Below, piece after piece: positions 6,348 through 7,355 of a stretch of 7,355 bases of DNA (its first letter is position 1; each line of letters begins with the position of its first letter). This DNA comes from an uncultured Elusimicrobium sp. (GTDB lineage: Bacteria; Elusimicrobiota; Elusimicrobia; Elusimicrobiales; Elusimicrobiaceae), in the NCBI GenBank assembly GCA_946061795.1, contig CAMGSK010000071.1, positions 1 through 7,355 of the forward strand, read 5' to 3'. Position numbers and translations under genes: made by a program. The notes below the pieces were generated by a model, which saw only the letters and a program-made list of their open reading frames with translations, did not search any database and was not told the origin of the DNA.

Positions 6348-7060
6348 CTTTGAAACTGGGCGTTAACATTGATCACGTCGCCACGCTGCGTCAGGCGCGC
6401 CGTGCGGCATACCCGGACCCGCTGGCCGCGGCGGAACTGTGCTTGTGCGTCGGGGCCGATTATATCGTTATCCATGTGCGTTCCGACGAACGGCATATGA
6501 GCGAAAAAGATTTGGCCCGGCTGTGCAAAGCTTACCGCAAATATATCCATTTGGAATGCAATTCTTCTGAAGAAATGCAAAAAATGGCTTTGAAACATAA
6601 GCCTTTTTCCGTTTGCATCGTGCCGGAACTGCCCGGAGAAGTGACTACTACGGGCGGATTGAAATTTACGCCTAAGAATTTTGACCGCATTCGCCAAATG
6701 ACCGAAGCGTTGCAGAAAAAAGGCATATTGGTCAGTCTGTTTGTGGACCCGACGGCCGATGCCGTCCGCGCCGCCGCCAAATGCGGGGCCGACATCGTGG
6801 AGCTTTGCACGCGCGATTACAGCGAAGCCAAAAACAAAAAGGACCGGACCAAACTGCTGCGCGAACTGGCTTTGGCGTCTTTGTTGGCCAAAGAACTGGG
6901 TATGGAAGTGCACGCCGGGCACGGACTGGATTATGAAAACGTGCTCCCGGTGGCGGATTTGTGCGGAGTCAGCTGCATGAATATCGGGTTTTCCATTATT
7001 TCCCGTGCGGTGCTGGCCGGTTTGCCCAATGCCGTGTGCGCGATGAAAGAATTGCTGTAA
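6344..7060 (+). CDS. pdxJ: pyridoxine 5'-phosphate synthase
   Basis: TIM-barrel enzyme that condenses 1-deoxy-D-xylulose 5-phosphate with 3-amino-1-hydroxyacetone phosphate to pyridoxine 5'-phosphate, the last ring-forming step of the DXP-dependent vitamin B6 route. The 238 residues match the family. The N-terminal signature LGVNIDHVATLRQAR (5-19) is diagnostic. Also seen are IHVRSDERHM (43-52), LECN with E71 (70-73), EVTTTGGL (99-106), VELCTRDY with E153 (152-159), and HAGHGL (190-195). The late conserved segment reads MNIGFSII (212-219), with Phe216 where known enzymes have His. GGAGG (6332-6336) is 7 nt from the ATG, inside glmM, with a 4-base ATGA overlap. Its place between glmM and glmS is a shared transcript, not an obvious pathway link. 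Confidence 0.95.
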   Translation: MTLKLGVNIDHVATLRQARRAAYPDPLAAAELCLCVGADYIVIHVRSDERHMSEKDLARLCKAYRKYIHLECNSSEEMQKMALKHKPFSVCIVPELPGEVTTTGGLKFTPKNFDRIRQMTEALQKKGILVSLFVDPTADAVRAAAKCGADIVELCTRDYSEAKNKKDRTKLLRELALASLLAKELGMEVHAGHGLDYENVLPVADLCGVSCMNIGFSIISRAVLAGLPNAVCAMKELL

Positions 7061-7070
7061 AGGAGCATTT

Positions 7071-7355
7071 ATGTGCGGAATTATCGGATACGTCGGTTCC
7101 AAAAACAGCACGCCGTTTTTGATTGAAGGACTTAAAAAATTGGAATATCGCGGATATGATTCCGCCGGGATTGCCGTCGCGCAGGAAGACGGCGTCTGCC
7201 GCGTGCGCGCCGTAGGCAAGGTGGCCGAACTGGAAAAGGCGGCTCTGCTAGCCAATCCCCGCGGTTGCTGCGGTATCGGCCACACGCGCTGGGCAACCCA
7301 CGGCAAAGCCAGCGAGGAAAATTCTCATCCGCATACGGATTGCGGCGGGGAAATC
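7071..7355 (+). CDS. glmS: glutamine-fructose-6-phosphate aminotransferase (isomerizing), N-terminal part
   Basis: First 95 codons of GlmS, cut by the window end; the family is about 600 residues. GlmS converts fructose-6-phosphate and glutamine to glucosamine-6-phosphate, the substrate of GlmM. The class II glutamine amidotransferase domain is clear: MCGIIGYVG with nucleophile C2, exposed after Met removal, then EYRGYDSAGIAV (25-36), HTRWATHG (71-78) and NSHPHTD (84-90). AGGAG (7061-7065) directly follows the pdxJ stop and lies 5 nt before the ATG. The 10-bp gap leaves no room for a glmS ribozyme. The sugar-isomerase half is outside the window. Confidence 0.96.
   Translation, partial: MCGIIGYVGSKNSTPFLIEGLKKLEYRGYDSAGIAVAQEDGVCRVRAVGKVAELEKAALLANPRGCCGIGHTRWATHGKASEENSHPHTDCGGEI

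Noticed and set aside
7061..7070. glmS ribozyme upstream of glmS
   Set aside because: Only 10 bp separate pdxJ and glmS, and they are filled by the ribosome site.
6317..7306. Long minus-strand open frame of 329 codons
   Set aside because: It lies antisense to pdxJ and the glmS start, both certain by motif; its His/Phe/Gln/Arg-rich translation has no family features.

Overview
The window is chromosomal DNA from a bacterium that looks Gram-negative. It holds six genes: one secreted cysteine-rich protein, one convergent secreted protein of unknown function, and a rightward run of housekeeping genes in the order hpt - ftsH - glmM - pdxJ - glmS (cut by the window end). The PdxJ (deoxyxylulose-5-phosphate dependent) vitamin B6 route and the two Sec signal peptides fit a Gram-negative-type lineage. 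A gut member of the Elusimicrobiota or a similar poorly studied phylum is my guess, but nothing I can read proves the phylum. There is no rRNA, tRNA, CRISPR array, transposase or phage gene.

Left part (1-1453): a possible upstream terminator and a sigma70-type promoter share a run of 12 T. This promoter drives a 390-residue exported protein with a beta-rich, cysteine-free N-terminal half and a cysteine-rich C-terminal half that contains three tandem 22-residue repeats. The gene ends at a strong intrinsic terminator. The 190-bp convergent gap that follows also holds a 28-bp imperfect palindrome and a second hairpin that can terminate transcription in both directions.

Middle (1454-2443): a leftward 264-residue secreted protein of unknown function. 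Its start lacks a Shine-Dalgarno sequence and sits 6 nt after a -10-like hexamer, so its mRNA may be leaderless. The 195-bp divergent gap holds a rightward intrinsic terminator with no obvious gene in front of it, then a good sigma70 promoter (TTCACA, 17 bp, TATCCT) for hpt.

Right part (2444-7355): hpt (purine salvage) overlaps ftsH (membrane AAA+ zinc protease) by one base. A 116-bp GC-rich gap leads to glmM. glmM overlaps pdxJ by 4 bases, and glmS starts 10 bases after pdxJ. GlmS makes glucosamine-6-phosphate and GlmM converts it to glucosamine-1-phosphate, so both act in UDP-GlcNAc supply for peptidoglycan and lipopolysaccharide. PdxJ makes pyridoxine 5'-phosphate. The classical ftsH-folP-glmM order is broken: folP is absent and the GC-rich gap lies in its place.

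I see no complete undescribed multi-gene system. The most interesting signal is the homopolymer T tract that fills the promoter spacer of the exported cysteine-rich protein, an arrangement that could make its expression phase-variable.
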